NCBI GenBank assembly: GCA_023415055.1
Contig: JAEZLZ010000094.1
Location: 1 to 21,262 of the forward strand
DNA from: Bacillota bacterium
GTDB taxonomy: Bacteria; Bacillota; Clostridia; Lachnospirales; Lachnospiraceae
Direction: 5' to 3'
DNA: 21,262 nt
Position 1 is the first letter of the stretch, and the number at the start of each line of letters is the position of its first letter. A model generated the notes under the pieces. It was not told the origin of the DNA and did no database searches. It worked only from the letters and a program-made list of their open reading frames with translations. Positions 7,330 to 15,397 of this stretch are shown here, piece after piece. The translations under genes were made by a program, and so were the position numbers.

Positions 7330-8841
7330 ATGAAGAAGCATGGGAAAGGGTTATCAGCCTGGCAGCTGACAATGATGGCAATCGGCTGTGTAATCGGCGG
7401 CTCCTTCTTTCTTGGATCAGCGGTTGCTATTCAGGCAGCGGGACCTGCAATATTAATTTCTTTTATTCTTGGTGGAATCTTAATTTATTTTATTCTTTAT
7501 GCATTATCTGAGATGACGGTTGCAAACCCCGATTCTGGATCCTTTTATACCTTTACAGCAAAGGTATTCGGTCCGGGAGCAGGCTTTGTGGTGGGCTGGG
7601 TATACTGGACGGGCATGGTGTTAGCCATGTCCAGTGAAGCTACTGCCGTATCTATCCTAGTTCGAGAGTGGATTCCTAATATTTCGATTTCTATTCTGGG
7701 AAGTGCGATAATCATTGCGGTTACCTTAGTAAATCTATTAGGTGCAGACAAGCTGAGTAAACTGGAAAGCAGTCTGGCAATTGTTAAGGTGTTTGCTGTG
7801 ATTGCATTTATTGTAATTGCGGTGATGCTGATAGTCGGTCTGATCGGAGGGGTCGGGGCAATCGGTTTGGGTGAAGTTGCGAGAGAACCCTTCCTACCGG
7901 GTGGACTGCGAAGTATCCCCGGCAGCATGCTGATTGTAATCTTCTCCTATGCCGGATTTGAGATCATTGGATTGGCTGCATCAGAAGCAGAGAATCCCAA
8001 CAAGACTATTCCTAAAGCGATCACCTATACCGTTGTTGGACTTGTAGGTCTCTACATTTTGTCTACCTTGGTATTACTGCCATTAATTCCAACCGCAGAA
8101 TTGTCAGAGGAGGTCAGCCCGATGGTCGCTGCTTTGAGTCGCTGGGGTATGGGATGGGTCAGCATGGTAATTAACTTTATATTGGTTACGGCGATATTAT
8201 CGACGATGATGGCATCGATGTTTGGGTTGGGCCGAATGATGCGATCGGTAGCAGACGAAGGTCATGCTCCGAGATGGCTGAAGGATAAAAGGGATGTTCC
8301 TTATCGAGGCATTATCTTCTCGGGGATTGCGATGTTAGTCGGGCTGGGTGCAGGTTTGCTGTTTCCCAGAGTATACCTCTTCTTAATCAGCTCCGGTGGA
8401 TTTGCTACCTTGTTAACCTATGCCGCTATTTTGGCAACTCACATTCGATTCCGCAAATGCAATGGCTGCCCACCGGAAGGAAAATGCCAGATGCCGGGAT
8501 TCCCCTATACTTCATGGATTGCCTTGATCGGTACCATTGTCGTAATTATCAGCATGCCTTTTATCCCTGGGCAGGGATCCGGCTTATTAGCCGGTATCAT
8601 TATGACCATATTGTATGCGTTGATATATCTGATTATGTGGTTTACGGGGAGGGAAGGAGAGTCAGGAAGAATGGAACGACTGCATCATAGAAGATTAAAT
8701 GCTGGCTTTTCTCAGGAAACCTCCGAGGAGCTTACGCCGAATTCTAATATCGTGGTTCGACCGAAGAATAATCACAGCAAGAAAAAAAGGATGATAGAAG
8801 AAGATGAGGATGATGACGAGGACGATGACTATTTTGATTGA
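7330..8841 (+). CDS. APC family amino-acid permease
   Basis: This 503-residue inner-membrane protein has about 12 hydrophobic helices and the signature of the amino acid-polyamine-organocation superfamily: an N-terminal WQLTMMAIGCVIGGSFFLGS segment (unwound helix 1 region) and FSYAGFEIIGLAASEAENP in helix 6. It probably imports an amino acid by proton symport; the substrate cannot be told. A loop near residues 377-386 carries three cysteines (CNGC..EGKC). The C terminus is a very acidic tail, Glu/Asp-rich, after a Lys-rich patch. The gene is preceded by 187 bp with no clear promoter; a small TACTG/CAGTA hairpin is at 7274-7287. It ends at a convergent junction with the minus-strand protease gene. 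Confidence 0.9.
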   Translation: MKKHGKGLSAWQLTMMAIGCVIGGSFFLGSAVAIQAAGPAILISFILGGILIYFILYALSEMTVANPDSGSFYTFTAKVFGPGAGFVVGWVYWTGMVLAMSSEATAVSILVREWIPNISISILGSAIIIAVTLVNLLGADKLSKLESSLAIVKVFAVIAFIVIAVMLIVGLIGGVGAIGLGEVAREPFLPGGLRSIPGSMLIVIFSYAGFEIIGLAASEAENPNKTIPKAITYTVVGLVGLYILSTLVLLPLIPTAELSEEVSPMVAALSRWGMGWVSMVINFILVTAILSTMMASMFGLGRMMRSVADEGHAPRWLKDKRDVPYRGIIFSGIAMLVGLGAGLLFPRVYLFLISSGGFATLLTYAAILATHIRFRKCNGCPPEGKCQMPGFPYTSWIALIGTIVVIISMPFIPGQGSGLLAGIIMTILYALIYLIMWFTGREGESGRMERLHHRRLNAGFSQETSEELTPNSNIVVRPKNNHSKKKRMIEEDEDDDEDDDYFD

Positions 8842-8897
8842 TCCTTCTACTTTAGATTATGTTATCATTCTTGCATAACAATCAAGGATAATATAGA

Positions 8898-9001
8898 GCC
8901 AGAAAGAGAAAGGGTGTTTTCCGTATATATTCTCTTCTAGGCAGACAAGTGAAATAATATATACTTGTCACTTAGGAGGGAGCATTTCAGGATAACACCC
9001 T
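8898..9001. other. structured convergent intergenic region, possible pseudoknot
   Basis: The arm 8898-8910 pairs with 8930-8942 in a stem of about 12 bp with one bulged A on each side. Its 19-nt loop holds AGGGTGTT (8911-8918), which is fully complementary to AACACCCT at 8994-9001. A second hairpin, GACAAGT (8944-8950) with ACTTGTC (8963-8969), lies between. No T-run follows on either strand, so it does not look like a simple terminator. It may act in the 3' end of either convergent transcript or be a small RNA. Confidence 0.4.
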
Positions 9002-9018
9002 ATTTCAATCATGAATTA

Positions 9019-10020
9019 TTATAACGTATTTGTATCATTATTGCTTTGTTCGGCAGCAGTCATTGTAGTTAGGTTTTCTGCATTTAATACCGGTGCGGGA
9101 TCCATGGCAAGGAAATCAAATCGTTTGTTTCGGTAATAATAACGTATGGCAAGGAAACCAAATACGATTACCAGAGTAACAAATAGTCCTCCCTCCGGAC
9201 CAAAATCACCGCCATTAAAAATATTATTTGTACGATATGTTGTGGTCAGAATCCCCTTCTCTGTGGTTCCGCTTACCTTGAAGCCGAACACGCAGCCTTG
9301 GAAGTAATTCCAGGTAATATGATATCCGATTGGCAGCCAGATGTTACCGGACCTCATATAACTGTAAGCCCAAAGTACGCCGATTAGAATTAAATTAATA
9401 TAAGGAAGAATTCCAATCCCCGGATTTGCACTGTGAAGCAAGGCAAAGATCGCACCGGAGATAAGATAGATAGCCAGAATACTTTTCGTCTGACGAAGTA
9501 CCGAGATGATATAGCCGCGGCACAAAAGCTCTTCTGCAAAGCCAACCAGGATGAACATAAATAAGGAAATCAGCTGAGATACGGAAAACTGCGGTGTCCA
9601 GGTAACTACCTCAGCCTGACCTGATATTAGAAGTGCAGCAAAGACAAAAGTAAGGGATCCGGCTCCGAAAAGCAGACCTGTGATAAAATCCTTATAATTG
9701 GTTCGGATCGGTGTGAAGCCCATATCGGACAGCTTGCGTTTGGTGGATATCTTCCAAGCAAGAATAGCGATCAGGATAGTAACAAGCTCTTGTACGTACA
9801 TCATCACCTGATTAATAATCTTCATGACGTTCTGACCCTGCTCGGTGAAACTTGGCACCAGAGTGCCTACTTCGGTTACTAAATCCCCGGTAGCCAATAG
9901 TATCACTGAGGCAATAGAACCTACGATAATTGACATTACTGTGATTACTCCCAGAAATATGGCCAACACGGCAGCAATTTTCCACCCGGAGCGTACCTTT
10001 CCCTCTTTGTTCTTAAACAT
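9019..10020 (-). CDS. CPBP family intramembrane metalloprotease (CAAX-protease-like)
   Basis: This 333-residue multi-pass membrane protein contains all three motifs of the CPBP/Abi family: EELLCR (E163, E164, R168), FALLH (H196) and HITWN (H234, N238). Members are Rce1-like membrane proteases in which the glutamates and histidines form the active site; bacterial roles include bacteriocin self-immunity and surface-protein processing, but the target here is unknown. The ATG is preceded by a G-rich AAGGGGGG site. The gene lies 156 bp downstream of the large dehydratase-activator gene on the same strand, and has a candidate promoter of its own. There is no bacteriocin gene nearby. Confidence 0.9.
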   Translation of the reverse strand: MFKNKEGKVRSGWKIAAVLAIFLGVITVMSIIVGSIASVILLATGDLVTEVGTLVPSFTEQGQNVMKIINQVMMYVQELVTILIAILAWKISTKRKLSDMGFTPIRTNYKDFITGLLFGAGSLTFVFAALLISGQAEVVTWTPQFSVSQLISLFMFILVGFAEELLCRGYIISVLRQTKSILAIYLISGAIFALLHSANPGIGILPYINLILIGVLWAYSYMRSGNIWLPIGYHITWNYFQGCVFGFKVSGTTEKGILTTTYRTNNIFNGGDFGPEGGLFVTLVIVFGFLAIRYYYRNKRFDFLAMDPAPVLNAENLTTMTAAEQSNNDTNTL

Positions 10021-10054
10021 ATCTAGTCCCCCCTTATCTTTGTTGCATCAGAGA

Positions 10055-10084
10055 ATTGCAATGGCCTTGTAGTTAAAGTGTCAA
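10055..10084 (-). promoter_or_regulatory. candidate promoter for the CPBP protease gene
   Basis: Read on the minus strand, TTGACA (10084-10079) is followed after 18 bp by TGCAAT (10060-10055). The -35 is perfect and the -10 is weak. It lies about 35 bp before the start codon. A small GTGC/GCAC hairpin with a short T-run lies just upstream and may weakly end the preceding transcript. Confidence 0.45.
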
Positions 10085-10176
10085 AAGGTGCTGAGCACTC
10101 TTCCTGATACAAAATTTTGATATGCAAGCAAGCTTGCAATAGCACTATATTGTATAACACTTTCAATCTGATTTAT

Positions 10177-13100
10177 TTATTCTGCCTTATTCATATTTTT
10201 AACTGCGGTAGAAAGCATAAGCTTGATACGATTCAATTGGTTAACTTCACTTGCACCTGGGTCATAATCCACTGCAACAATATTCGCCTCCGGATGTTGT
10301 TTCCTTAACTCCTTTATTACCCCTTTACCAACAATATGGTTTGGTAAGCAGGCAAACGGCTGAGCACAGACAATATTCTTGACTCCGGAATGTATGAGTT
10401 CAAGCATCTCCCCGGTTAAGAACCAACCTTCTCCGGTTTGATTACCGGTTGAAACGACCGGTTCGGCATAACGTGCCAGCTTACTGATATGCACCGGAGG
10501 GGTAAAACGCTTGCTTCTCGCCAACTCTTTCTTTGCGGTTCTTCGGATTTGCTCCAAAGCCCAGATGATCAGATTGCCGATTCGCGCGCTGGCTTTCTTC
10601 TTTCCGAGAAATCTGGCCTTGAAATTATTGTTATAAGCGCTGTACATAAAGAAATCTAAAAGGTCCGGAACCACGGCTTCTGCTCCTTCCGCCTCTAAAA
10701 GCTCAACTAGGTAGTTGTTAGCAGAGGGAAGAAATTTTACTAAGATCTCGCCTACGATACCGACTCTGGGCTTTCGCAAGGACTCCTCCAGAGGAAGCTG
10801 ATCAAACTCCCGTATAATGCCGCGCAGATTTCGCTTATATTCATGCCAGTTACCCTTCTCAAGACTCTTAATACAGATTTTACGCCATTTATCGTGAAGA
10901 GCATTGGCAGAGCCGGGTGTCTTCTCATAAGGTCTGGTACGATACAGTACTCGCATGAAGACGTCGCCGTATACCAATGACTGCATAGCAGAGATCAGCA
11001 GCTTCGGTGTGATCTTCAGACCGGGATTCTTCTCCAAACCGGAAGCACTCAAGGAGATTACGGGAATCTGGTGCATGCCGGCCTTCTCCAGTGCCCTTCT
11101 AATGAAACCGATATAATTAGTAGCGCGGCAACCGCCACCGGTCTGCGTAATCATCACTGCAACCTTATTCAGGTCATATTTGCCGGATAGTAAAGCGTCC
11201 ATAATCTGCCCAACAACCATCAACGAAGGGAAGCAGGCATCATTGTTCACATATTGAAGGCCTACATCAATGGAACGACGGTTATCGTTTGGCAGTACGA
11301 CCACATGATAGCCCCCGCTGCGGAGCGCCGGTTCCAGCAAATCAAAATGGATCGGTGACATTTGAGGTGCCAGGATAGTATAGGTCTCCTTCATCTCCTC
11401 AGTAAATATTACTCTATGATGTGCAGAGGAAGCTGTTTTTGGCTTTAGATTCTTCGCCTCACGTTCACGAACAGCGGATAAGAGTGAGCGGATACGTATT
11501 CTTGCTGCTCCCAGATTATTTACTTCGTCAATCTTAAGAACGGTGTATATCTTGCCGGATTTGGTCAGGATATCATTTACCTGGTCCGTGGTAACGGCAT
11601 CCAGACCGCAACCGAAGGAATTAAGCTGTATCAGCTCAAGATTTGGCTGTGTGCGAACATAAGAAGCCGCTGCATATAATCTGGAATGATACATCCACTG
11701 ATCAATGACTATGGTAGGACGGTCGACCTCACCCAGATGAGAGATGGAGTCCTCGGTTAACACTGCCACACCGTAGGAATTAATCAATTCAGGAATACCA
11801 TGATGAATCTCAGGATCAATATGATAGGGACGACCAGCCAGTACAATGCCTTTTCGCCCAGAGGCACGCAGATAAGCCATGGTCTCCTCGCCCTTCTTAC
11901 GCATATCCTCTCTGGCATTCATTAACTCTGCCCATGCTAAAGCGACAGCAGTCCTTATCTCACCGGTGGGAATTCCCTTATCGGTGAACAGTTCAATCAG
12001 ACGGTTTGCCAGAATCTCCTCGCTTTCGAAGGAAAGGAATGGATTATCAAAGCAGATGGATGGATTCTTTAATTCCTCCACATTATTCTTAATGTTCTCC
12101 GGGTAGGAGGTTACGATCGGGCAGTTATAATGATTATTTACGCCTTCGACTTCTTTTCGCTCAAAGGGAATGCTCGGATAGAAGATATATTGTACACCCT
12201 GATCGATCAGCCACTTAATATGTCCATGGGCAAGCTTTGCCGGATAACATTCAGACTCACTGGGAATTGATTCTATCCCTAGTTCATAAATCTTACGGCT
12301 GGAGGTGGGGGATAATACCACACGATAGCCAAGCTTTGTAAAGAAGGTATACCAAAATGGATAATTTTCATATAAATTGAGTACTCTGGGAATACCTACA
12401 ACACCGCGTTTAGCTTGGGCTTCCTCCAGAACCGGATAGGAGAAGTATCGTTCCAGCTTATATTCAAACAAATTCGGAATATTATCCACATTCTTCTCTT
12501 TGCCGAGACCACGCTCACAACGGTTACCGGTAATATACTGTCTACCGCCGGTGAATTTATTGATGGTCAGAAGGCAGTTGTTGGTACAGCGCTTACAGCG
12601 GGCTAGAGAGGTATCAAATTTGAGCTCATTGATCTCCTCGATGGAAAGCATGGAGCTATCCTCACCCTCATAATGTTCCCTTGCGATGAGGGCAGCACCG
12701 AAAGCACCCATAATTCCGGCGATATCCGGTCTTACTGCCTCACAGCCGGAGATAGTTTCAAAGCTTCGTAGTACCGCATCATTATAAAAGGTACCACCTT
12801 GAACAACCATTTTCTTACCAAGATCTTTCGGATTGGTTATCTTAATAACCTTATACAGAGCATTCTTAATTACTGAATAAGCAAGACCGGCAGAGATATC
12901 CGCTACTGTAGCGCCTTCCTTTTGTGCTTGCTTCACCTTGGAATTCATAAATACGGTACAACGGGTACCAAGGTCGATGGGATTCTTTGCAAATAAAGCT
13001 ACCTTAGCAAAATCCTCAACCTCGTAGTTTAAGGACTTTGCAAAGGTCTCGATAAAGGATCCACAGCCTGAGGAGCATGCTTCGTTTAAGAGAACATTAT

Positions 13101-14406
13101 CCACGGAATGATTTCTTATTTTAATACACTTCATATCCTGACCGCCGATATCAAGGATACAGTCAACCTCAGGCTCGAAGAACGCAGCAGCATGATAATG
13201 GGCTACCGTTTCTACCTCACCCTCGTCTAACATTAAGGCCGCCTTTATTAATGCTTCACCATAACCAGTGGAGCAGGAGCGGACAATTTTTGCTTTTGCA
13301 GGTAGCTGTTCGAAGATCTCTTTGATTGAACGAATGGTAGTCTTTAAGGGGCTGCCGTTATTGTTGCTGTAGAAGGAATAGAGTAGTGAGCCATCCTCAC
13401 CTACCAGAGCCACTTTCGTCGTTGTCGATCCGGCATCAATTCCAAGGAAGCAGTTACCCGCATAATCTACTAGGATTCCCTTTTTTACGGTATGTACACT
13501 GTGTCTGTCCTGAAATGCTTTATAATCAGTTTCATCGGTAAACAAGGGTGTCATTCGGTTCACCTCGAAATCCATCTTGATACCCTGAGAAAGTAGTTCA
13601 AAAAGGAAGGAGAGCTCTTTGCCTGCCACCTCTTTGGAGTTCATTGCTGCTCCGATGGCCGCAAATAAGTGGGAGTGGGAAGGTGCGATGACCTGTTCCT
13701 CACTAAGATTTAAGGTACGGATGAAGGCATTCCTCAGCTCACTGAGGAAATGCAGCGGACCTCCTAAGAAGGCTACATTTCCGCGGATCGGTTTACCGCA
13801 GGCAAGACCACTGATCGTCTGATTCACTACTGCCTGAAAGATGGAAGCAGAGAGATCCGGCTTTGTAGCACCTTCATTTATCAAGGGCTGAATATCAGAC
13901 TTAGCAAATACTCCGCATCTGGCAGCGATCGGATAAATAGCCTGATAGCTCTTCGCATATTCATTCAGACCGGAGGCGTCTGTTTTAAGAAGACTGGCCA
14001 TCTGGTCTATAAAGGAACCGGTACCGCCAGCACAGATACCGTTCATACGCTGCTCGATTCCATTTGTAAAATATATAATTTTTGCATCCTCACCGCCTAA
14101 TTCGATCGCCACGTCGGTCTGAGGTGCAAAATCCTGAAGAGAGGTAGAGACTGCTACTACCTCCTGAACAAAGTCAATATCTAAATGCTTTGATATCGTT
14201 AATCCACCCGAGCCGGTAATCATCGGATATACAGTAAGGTTACCCAGTGCCTCCTGAGCCTTCTTTACCAATCCGGCAAGAGTCTCCTGAATATTCGCAA
14301 AATGGCGCTCATAATCGGAAAACAACAAATCTCCCGCTTCATTTATTATAACGATTTTTACTGTGGTAGATCCTATATCAATACCCAATCTATACCTATT
14401 ATTCAT
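10177..14406 (-). CDS. 2-hydroxyacyl-CoA dehydratase activator-related protein, double BcrA/BadF ATPase
   Basis: This 1409-residue cytoplasmic protein fuses two BadF/BadG/BcrA/BcrD ATPase modules to a dehydratase-related C-terminal part. Module 1 has GIDIGSTT (8-15), ELGGEDAK and C125 in CAGGTGSF with C164; module 2 has GIDAGSTT (322-329), DIGGQDMK and C444 with C483. The 39-residue spacing in each pair matches the cysteines that hold the bridging [4Fe-4S] cluster in HgdC-type activators. A further four-Cys cluster follows (C604, C607, C611, C630), then a DUF2229-like region about 665-900 and an HgdB-like region from about 1050. The family uses ATP to drive low-potential electron transfer. 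No dehydratase subunit gene adjoins it, so the substrate is unknown. AAGGAG lies 9 nt before the ATG. Confidence 0.92.
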   Translation of the reverse strand: MNNRYRLGIDIGSTTVKIVIINEAGDLLFSDYERHFANIQETLAGLVKKAQEALGNLTVYPMITGSGGLTISKHLDIDFVQEVVAVSTSLQDFAPQTDVAIELGGEDAKIIYFTNGIEQRMNGICAGGTGSFIDQMASLLKTDASGLNEYAKSYQAIYPIAARCGVFAKSDIQPLINEGATKPDLSASIFQAVVNQTISGLACGKPIRGNVAFLGGPLHFLSELRNAFIRTLNLSEEQVIAPSHSHLFAAIGAAMNSKEVAGKELSFLFELLSQGIKMDFEVNRMTPLFTDETDYKAFQDRHSVHTVKKGILVDYAGNCFLGIDAGSTTTKVALVGEDGSLLYSFYSNNNGSPLKTTIRSIKEIFEQLPAKAKIVRSCSTGYGEALIKAALMLDEGEVETVAHYHAAAFFEPEVDCILDIGGQDMKCIKIRNHSVDNVLLNEACSSGCGSFIETFAKSLNYEVEDFAKVALFAKNPIDLGTRCTVFMNSKVKQAQKEGATVADISAGLAYSVIKNALYKVIKITNPKDLGKKMVVQGGTFYNDAVLRSFETISGCEAVRPDIAGIMGAFGAALIAREHYEGEDSSMLSIEEINELKFDTSLARCKRCTNNCLLTINKFTGGRQYITGNRCERGLGKEKNVDNIPNLFEYKLERYFSYPVLEEAQAKRGVVGIPRVLNLYENYPFWYTFFTKLGYRVVLSPTSSRKIYELGIESIPSESECYPAKLAHGHIKWLIDQGVQYIFYPSIPFERKEVEGVNNHYNCPIVTSYPENIKNNVEELKNPSICFDNPFLSFESEEILANRLIELFTDKGIPTGEIRTAVALAWAELMNAREDMRKKGEETMAYLRASGRKGIVLAGRPYHIDPEIHHGIPELINSYGVAVLTEDSISHLGEVDRPTIVIDQWMYHSRLYAAASYVRTQPNLELIQLNSFGCGLDAVTTDQVNDILTKSGKIYTVLKIDEVNNLGAARIRIRSLLSAVREREAKNLKPKTASSAHHRVIFTEEMKETYTILAPQMSPIHFDLLEPALRSGGYHVVVLPNDNRRSIDVGLQYVNNDACFPSLMVVGQIMDALLSGKYDLNKVAVMITQTGGGCRATNYIGFIRRALEKAGMHQIPVISLSASGLEKNPGLKITPKLLISAMQSLVYGDVFMRVLYRTRPYEKTPGSANALHDKWRKICIKSLEKGNWHEYKRNLRGIIREFDQLPLEESLRKPRVGIVGEILVKFLPSANNYLVELLEAEGAEAVVPDLLDFFMYSAYNNNFKARFLGKKKASARIGNLIIWALEQIRRTAKKELARSKRFTPPVHISKLARYAEPVVSTGNQTGEGWFLTGEMLELIHSGVKNIVCAQPFACLPNHIVGKGVIKELRKQHPEANIVAVDYDPGASEVNQLNRIKLMLSTAVKNMNKAE

Positions 14407-14466
14407 GTCAAAGGTCTCCTTGCAAAGCTACCGTAAAAAACTGGTACCTAAAAATAAGCTTTCTAT

Positions 14467-14495
14467 ATTATACGATACATACCCTTTAAGTTCAA
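14467..14495 (-). promoter_or_regulatory. sigma-A type promoter for the dehydratase-activator gene
   Basis: On the minus strand TTGAAC (14495-14490), a 17-bp spacer and a perfect TATAAT (14472-14467) precede the start at 14406 by about 60 bp. The match and position make it the likely promoter of the 1409-residue gene. Confidence 0.75.
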
Positions 14496-14644
14496 CAGCA
14501 TTATTTCACATAAAAGGAAACAAATCATAAAATTAATCTTAAAAATTTATACAGATTGCTTCTTAATAAATGCAAATTAATTCTAGGCCTGAACCCTTTC
14601 AAATCTGTGGAATATACTGGATAGAAAGGCGGATTTTTGCTGTG

Positions 14645-14652
14645 GGAAGGAG
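14645..14652 (+). promoter_or_regulatory. ribosome binding site that sets the LysM protein start
   Basis: GGAAGGAG lies 7 nt before the ATG at 14660, inside a longer frame beginning at 14570. The longer frame has no ribosome site and adds 30 residues that do not look like a signal peptide or a LysM repeat. Confidence 0.75.
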
Positions 14653-14659
14653 TGCGGAT

Positions 14660-14995
14660 ATGTATTGCATTAACTACACGGTTAAGAAAGGGGACACTCT
14701 TTATAACATCAGCAGGCATTTTAATATCGGACTGGATGCGATTATGGCTGCAAACCCTTTGGTAAATGTATACAATCTGATGGTCGGGGAGATAATATGT
14801 ATTCCAATCAGCGTACCAAGTAATAATTTTACGAATTATACTTCATATCAGGTCAGTGAAGGAGATACTCTGGGAAGTATACTTAGGAAGAATGATATTA
14901 ATATGGCGGATCTAATGCAAGGTAATAATGCGGACGAGATTTTTCTGATGCCGGGTACTACCATAAACGTACCGGTGATCAAAGAAGGAGAATAA
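14660..14995 (+). CDS. small two-LysM protein
   Basis: This 111-residue protein is almost entirely two LysM repeats. The first runs from about residue 4 (INYTVKKGDTLYNIS) to 50, and the second from about 58 (TSYQVSEGDTLGSIL) to 107, each with the GDTL turn. LysM binds N-acetylglucosamine polymers such as peptidoglycan. No signal peptide, membrane helix or catalytic domain is visible, so it may sit on the spore or cell surface after lysis or mother-cell deposition, as SafA-like LysM proteins do; that is inference. It is divergent from the dehydratase-activator gene across 253 bp and is closed by a strong terminator, so it is monocistronic. TATACT at 14613-14618 is a possible -10 with no good -35. 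Confidence 0.85.
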   Translation: MYCINYTVKKGDTLYNISRHFNIGLDAIMAANPLVNVYNLMVGEIICIPISVPSNNFTNYTSYQVSEGDTLGSILRKNDINMADLMQGNNADEIFLMPGTTINVPVIKEGE

Positions 14996-14997
14996 AA

Positions 14998-15053
14998 AAG
15001 CGGCTCCCCATGGTAGTAGGAATATCCTCCTTATGGGGGGCTTGCTTTTCTTA
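14998..15053 (+). terminator. intrinsic terminator after the LysM gene
   Basis: GCTCCCCAT (15003-15011) pairs with ATGGGGGGC (15033-15041) with one G-U pair. AAGC (14998-15001) and GCTT (15044-15047) extend the stem past a bulge. An inner AGGA/TCCT hairpin may also form. A T-rich run follows. It starts 3 nt after the stop codon of the LysM gene. Confidence 0.85.
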
Positions 15054-15059
15054 TTCGTG

Positions 15060-15094
15060 ACAATAGAAAGTTCGCGAAGCGTGCTTTCTATTGT
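15060..15094. repeat. 11-bp perfect inverted repeat
   Basis: ACAATAGAAAG (15060-15070) is the exact reverse complement of CTTTCTATTGT (15084-15094). The 13-nt loop begins with the palindrome TTCGCGAA. There is no T-run on the plus strand. It lies between the LysM terminator and the corA promoter. It could be a protein-binding dyad, a second terminator-like element or one copy of a dispersed genomic hairpin. Confidence 0.6.
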
Positions 15095-15123
15095 ATCCTC
15101 TAGTTTTGTGATATTTATTTGAT

Positions 15124-15149
15124 TAGGATAAATAACGGTAGGATAAATA
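15124..15149 (+). repeat. perfect 11-bp direct repeat upstream of the corA promoter
   Basis: TAGGATAAATA occurs at 15124-15134 and again at 15139-15149, an offset of 15 bp. The second copy ends 13 bp before the -35 box at 15163. Position and spacing suggest a regulator-binding site, although the repeat is AT-rich. Confidence 0.5.
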
Positions 15150-15162
15150 CATTTTCTTTTGT

Positions 15163-15191
15163 TTGACAAAGATAGTATAAAAACATATAAT
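15163..15191 (+). promoter_or_regulatory. full-consensus sigma-A promoter for corA
   Basis: TTGACA at 15163-15168, a 17-bp spacer and TATAAT at 15186-15191 match the vegetative consensus at all 12 positions. Transcription would begin near 15198, giving a leader of about 200 nt before corA. Such a strong promoter with a long leader suggests control after initiation. Confidence 0.85.
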
Positions 15192-15197
15192 TGTTTT

Positions 15198-15397
15198 GAG
15201 TTATACAAAATCATTAAAAAAGGATGTGGTAAGGATGGAAGCCGGCCCCGGTAGTAGGCATAAGGGAAGCAGTAAATACAACATAATAGGGACTGTAATA
15301 AGCAGCAGATTGTAAGAATGCGAACCGGTGATATTCCACCTTAAGGATAGACAAGCTTACCTTCCACTGCTTATCGTGCAGTGGAAAGGAGCATACT
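15198..15397 (+). promoter_or_regulatory. long structured 5' leader of corA, candidate cis-regulatory RNA
   Basis: The leader has no credible reading frame. Possible nested pairing: GGTAAG (15228-15233) with CTTACC (15356-15361); TGGAA (15236-15240) with TTCCA (15334-15338); CCGG (15242-15245) with CCGG (15325-15328). A clear terminal hairpin, TTCCACTGC (15362-15370) with GCAGTGGAA (15378-15386), ends directly on the ribosome site AAGGAG (15386-15391). I do not see the conserved core of the M-box, yybP-ykoY, NiCo or cobalamin riboswitch. Regulation by Mg2+ is inferred only from the gene downstream. Confidence 0.5.

Noticed and set aside
9019..10020. CPBP protease as bacteriocin immunity or abortive-infection gene
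   Set aside because: There is no bacteriocin precursor, transporter or toxin nearby, so the defence reading has no support beyond the family name.
10117..10308. Plus-strand open frame of 63 codons at the end of the dehydratase-activator gene
   Set aside because: It overlaps the well-supported minus-strand gene, has no ribosome site, and reads as non-protein-like sequence.
15228..15340. Resemblance of the corA leader to a cobalamin riboswitch (CATAATAGGGA and GACTGTAA words)
   Set aside because: The words occur in the wrong context; the conserved B12 box and the ordered core of the cobalamin riboswitch are not present.
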